Shown: one piece after another, positions 6,142 through 6,463 of the stretch
Layout of the letters: every line of letters starts with the position of its first letter
How positions within the stretch are numbered: position 1 is the first letter of the stretch
From: CAYUAI01 sp964442745
GTDB lineage: Bacteria; Pseudomonadota; Gammaproteobacteria; S012-40
Direction: 5' to 3'
Length of the DNA stretch: 6,463 bases
Assembly: GCA_964442745.1 (NCBI GenBank)
Contig: CAYUAI010000147.1
Coordinates: forward strand, 1 to 6,463
Position numbers and translations under genes: made by a program
Notes under the pieces: model-generated
The model's input: the letters and a program-made list of their open reading frames with translations, nothing else
What the model was told of the DNA's origin: nothing
The model's database searches: none

Positions 6142-6252
6142 TGTCTAATTGCCAGCGAAAAATCGGTCAATTAAAAATCATCCCGGTGCTAATTGTAACT
6201 GAAAAGCGGGTCAATTGAAATTCAAGATATATCTAATTGAAAGTGAAAATTA
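6142..6252. repeat. Tandem 44-bp repeat (2.5 copies), possible end of an IS21-family element
   Basis: CTAATTG recurs at 6145, 6189 and 6233, exactly 44 bases apart. Copies 1 and 2 agree at about 27 of their first 36 positions, and copy 3 matches copy 2 at 15 of its first 18 before diverging. Within copies 1 and 2, TAATTG is followed 16 bases later by its inverse (CAATTA, CAATTG). Ordered repeats with inner dyads next to a TG terminus (TGT at 6142-6144) are typical of IS21-family ends, where IstA binds several sites, and the (G)TCAATTA-AAAATC wording resembles such ends. No istA or istB coding sequence follows to the right, so it would be a solitary or truncated end. A set of regulator binding sites is the alternative. 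Confidence 0.45.
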
Positions 6253-6463
6253 TTTATATACCAGATTTAATATCGAAAACTAGGTGTTTAGACACGTGTG
6301 TAAAGTTCTCTATAGTTTTTCAGATAATTAAATTCAATTGATACGCCACTAGGTAGGGTAGAGTTGGTACAGTGTCATCGAAGCCGACTTCTAGCAGGAT
6401 GCCTCTAAGTTGTCGCTGCATGGCAGGCTACTTTGACGTGTTGGTCGAGATTTTTTAGCGTAG
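6253..6463. other. Terminal stretch without a recognisable gene
   Basis: No open frame of note runs on either strand. The only structure seen is the 18-bp palindrome at 6287-6304. A reverse-strand frame of about 33 codons (start near 6422) has no visible ribosome binding site or recognisable motif. If the 44-bp repeats are a transposon end, this stretch would be its eroded interior. Confidence 0.5.
6287..6304. repeat. Near-perfect 18-bp palindrome with an ACACGTGT core
   Basis: TTTAGACACGTGTGTAAA is self-complementary at all positions except the G/G pair at 6291 and 6300; the inner ACACGTGT (6292-6299) is perfect. Such symmetry suits a dimeric DNA-binding protein, but there is no adjacent gene or promoter to support an operator role. 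Confidence 0.35.

Noticed and set aside
6142..6252. CRISPR array
   Set aside because: The units are contiguous and diverged with no unique spacers between conserved repeats, and only about two and a half copies exist.
6353..6422. Reverse-strand frame starting MQRQLRGILLEVGF as a transposase remnant
   Set aside because: About 33 codons only, with no recognised transposase motif and no alignment to the possible IS21-type end nearby.

Overview
The window looks like part of a proteobacterial genome, most likely gamma- or beta-proteobacterial. It is moderately AT-rich. The evidence is a heavy-metal RND efflux operon with a DUF3240 gene, a dense layout with overlapping stop and start codons, and intergenic dyad repeats of a kind common in proteobacteria. 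I cannot name the genus.

Layout. Positions 1-114 hold the last codons of a gene whose C-terminus resembles the GFA (glutathione-dependent formaldehyde-activating enzyme-like) family. Positions 115-907 are a long stretch without an intact gene. It holds a stem-loop just after the first gene, a short dyad repeat (341-369), a small open frame that may be a gene remnant (394-522), an A-rich tract, and a roughly 104-bp stretch with imperfect inverted ends (718-821). Positions 908-1411 are a decayed and internally deleted outer-membrane channel gene of the TolC/CzcC type. Positions 1408-5890 are three intact genes packed without gaps: a periplasmic membrane-fusion protein, a heavy-metal RND pump, and a DUF3240 protein. 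Positions 5889-6005 hold the N-terminal remnant of a conserved hypothetical gene. The last 450 bases hold no gene but contain a 44-bp tandem repeat (6145-6252) that resembles an IS21-type transposon end, and an almost perfect 18-bp palindrome.

How the genes work together. The pump and the fusion protein would form the inner-membrane and periplasmic parts of a CBA-type metal-ion exporter. The third part, the outer-membrane channel, was once the first gene of the same operon. Its signal peptide, the start of its mature domain and its last 53 codons can still be read, in different frames. Its TGA still overlaps the ATG of the fusion-protein gene. About two thirds of it is missing, and it also carries frameshifts and a stop. 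The surviving pump must borrow a channel encoded elsewhere, work without one, or be at an early stage of loss. DUF3240 is translationally coupled to the pump (ATGA) and probably has an accessory role, which is not defined.

Main observation: a clean, intact 4.5-kb core (fusion protein, pump, DUF3240) sits between eroded flanks. The pump combines CzcA-like periplasmic motifs with a Cus/HME5-like transmembrane helix 4, so its metal cannot be assigned with confidence. I see no clearly new biological system here.
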